This document shows, piece after piece, positions 62,625 through 64,000 of a stretch of 64,000 nt of DNA. Origin of the DNA: Hyphococcus flavus (GTDB lineage Bacteria; Pseudomonadota; Alphaproteobacteria; Caulobacterales; Parvularculaceae). The DNA lies in contig NZ_CP118166.1 of the NCBI RefSeq assembly GCF_028748065.1, positions 2,805,501 to 2,869,500 on the forward strand, read 5' to 3'. The notes beneath the pieces were generated by a model. It was not told the DNA's origin and searched no databases. It saw nothing but the letters and a program-made list of their open reading frames with translations. Both the position numbers and the translations under genes were made by a program. Within the stretch, counting starts at the first letter, position 1. Each line of letters opens with the position of its first letter.

Positions 62625-63650
62625 ATGGATTCCACAAATATTCTTGAGAAAAACTGGCTTGAGCTGATCCGGCCGCAAAAGCTCGACGTTACGCCGGGTA
62701 CGGATTCCAGCCGTAAAGCCGTTATGGTCGCCCAGCCGCTTGAGCGCGGCTTTGGCCTTACGCTTGGCAACTCGCTGCGCCGTATCCTTATGTCGTCGCT
62801 GCAGGGCGCGGCGGTTACGTCGATCCAGATTGACGGCGTCGTGCACGAGTTCTCATCCATTCCGGGCGTCCGGGAAGATGTGACCGATCTCGTTCTCAAT
62901 ATTAAACAGCTTGCGTTGCGCATGCATGCCGATGGTCCGAAAAGGCTGGTTCTCAAAAAGGACACGCCGGGCCTCGTCACTGCAGCGGATATTGAAGAGA
63001 CGTCCGCCGTTGAAATTCTCAATAAGGACCATGTGATTTGTCACCTTGATGAAGGCGCAAATCTGCGGATCGAAATGACGGTCAACACGGGCAAGGGCTA
63101 TGCGCCTGCTGAGCAGAACCGCCCAGAAGACGCGCCGATCGGTCTGATCCCGATCGACAGTCTCTATTCCCCGGTTATACGGGTCGCCTATCGCGTCGAG
63201 AACACGCGCGAAGGCCAGGTTCTCGACTATGACAAGCTGATCATGGAAGTCGAAACCGATGGTTCTATGTCTCCTGACGATTCCGTTGCCTATGCGGCGC
63301 GTATTCTTCAGGACCAGCTCCAGATCTTCATCAACTTCGACGAGCCGACCAAGGACACGGGCGGCGATGCGCGCGAAGAGCTGCCGTTTAACCCGGCGCT
63401 GTTGCGTAAAGTTGACGAGCTTGAGCTTTCCGTCCGCTCTGCAAATTGCCTGAAGAACGACAACATCGTTTATATCGGCGATCTCATCCAGAAGACGGAA
63501 GCGGAAATGCTCCGTACGCCGAACTTCGGCCGCAAGTCGCTGAACGAGATCAAGGAAGTGCTGGCTGGTCTTGGCCTGCATCTCGGCATGGACGTGCCGG
63601 ACTGGCCGCCGGATAACATTGAAGACCTCGCGAAGAAATTTGATGAATAA
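62625..63650 (+). CDS. rpoA: RNA polymerase alpha subunit
   Basis: A 341-residue alpha subunit. The N-terminal assembly domain contains [20 protein letters not shown] near residues 37-56 and the later [20 protein letters not shown]. The C-terminal DNA-binding domain follows a linker around residue 245 and includes [20 protein letters not shown] and [20 protein letters not shown], which contact UP elements and activators. Its ATG is at 62625. It precedes rplQ by 33 bases. Confidence 0.98.
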   Translation: MDSTNILEKNWLELIRPQKLDVTPGTDSSRKAVMVAQPLERGFGLTLGNSLRRILMSSLQGAAVTSIQIDGVVHEFSSIPGVREDVTDLVLNIKQLALRMHADGPKRLVLKKDTPGLVTAADIEETSAVEILNKDHVICHLDEGANLRIEMTVNTGKGYAPAEQNRPEDAPIGLIPIDSLYSPVIRVAYRVENTREGQVLDYDKLIMEVETDGSMSPDDSVAYAARILQDQLQIFINFDEPTKDTGGDAREELPFNPALLRKVDELELSVRSANCLKNDNIVYIGDLIQKTEAEMLRTPNFGRKSLNEIKEVLAGLGLHLGMDVPDWPPDNIEDLAKKFDE

Positions 63651-63683
63651 CTGACGGGACGTCAGCTTTAAGGAGAAAAAGCC

Positions 63684-64000
63684 ATGCGACACGGGATGGC
63701 GCACAGAAAACTGAACCGCACCCACGAGCATCGCAAAGCGATGTTCGCCAACATGGCTTGCGCGCTGATCAAGCACGAACAGATCACTACGACCTTGCCA
63801 AAGGCGAAGGAACTTCGCCCGATCGTTGAAAAACTCGTCACAAAGGCGAAACATGCCTCGAAAGACGAGGGGCGTTCGCTGCACCTGCGCCGCCAGGTGA
63901 TTTCATCGATCCGCGACAAGGACATGGCCAAGAAGCTGTTTGACACTTTGGGCCCGCGTTACGAAGAGCGCGACGGCGGCTATATCCGCATCATGAAAGC
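63684..64000 (+). CDS. rplQ: Large ribosomal subunit protein L17 (partial, runs off the window)
   Basis: The first 105 residues of L17 are present from ATG 63684, which has AAGGAGAAAAA upstream; no stop is reached by base 64000. [20 protein letters not shown] then [20 protein letters not shown] and [18 protein letters not shown] are the family start. L17 sits near the tunnel exit. Bacterial L17 is 115-140 residues, so most of the gene is in view. It closes the alpha operon. Confidence 0.97.
   Translation, partial: MRHGMAHRKLNRTHEHRKAMFANMACALIKHEQITTTLPKAKELRPIVEKLVTKAKHASKDEGRSLHLRRQVISSIRDKDMAKKLFDTLGPRYEERDGGYIRIMK

Noticed and set aside
62853-63884. A 343-residue minus-strand open frame opposite rpoA and rplQ
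   Set aside because: Entirely antisense to two conserved genes and without protein-like features.

Overview
The window is a chromosomal segment of an alphaproteobacterium, probably a marine lineage near Hyphomonadaceae or Parvularculaceae. That placement is inferred from gene content and protein style, not from a database search. The evidence is a short Hda/DnaA-like protein encoded just before ppk and ppx, a pyruvate dehydrogenase E1 beta subunit with its own N-terminal lipoyl domain, a cysteine-free 101-residue S14, a polyhydroxyalkanoate-system protein and a VPLPA-type CTERM protein. No tRNA, rRNA, CRISPR array, prophage or transposase was found.

Positions 1-22.5 kb hold mixed metabolic and housekeeping genes: the tail of an amidohydrolase and a secreted M20 hydrolase; a PHA-system protein; a DUF1499 protein; purM-purN on the minus strand; a plus-strand DUF2066-hda-ppk-ppx group linking replication control with polyphosphate metabolism; an SDR; a VPLPA-CTERM protein; pyrG and secG; a 2OG-Fe(II) oxygenase; a DUF885 lipoprotein or membrane-anchored hydrolase; and pdhB and pdhC. 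The two pdh genes are separated by three unrelated genes and a palindromic repeat, and no pdhA lies beside them.

Positions 22.5-45.5 kb carry the L11/L1-L10/L12-RNA polymerase region (rplK, rplA, rplJ, rplL, rpoB, rpoC), but it is interrupted three times. About 9 kb between rplA and rplJ holds a membrane-anchored winged-helix regulator, a secreted YD-repeat-like protein, a Tat-exported FMN hydroxyacid dehydrogenase and a copper-handling cluster (DUF4396, copB, copA, a CsoR-type repressor with a visible operator, and a permease). A small secreted protein of unknown function sits between rpoB and rpoC, and a GT4-type glycosyltransferase follows rpoC. The usual secE-nusG pair is not in front of rplK.

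Positions 45.5-64 kb are a compact str-S10-spc-alpha series in the usual bacterial order: rpsL, rpsG, fusA, tuf, then rpsJ to rplO, secY, adk, rpsM, rpsK, rpoA and the start of rplQ at the window edge. Many stops and starts overlap by 1-8 bases. Promoter-like sequences with 17-base spacers precede rpoB, rpsL and rpsM. Intrinsic terminators follow rplA, rplL, rpoC and tuf.
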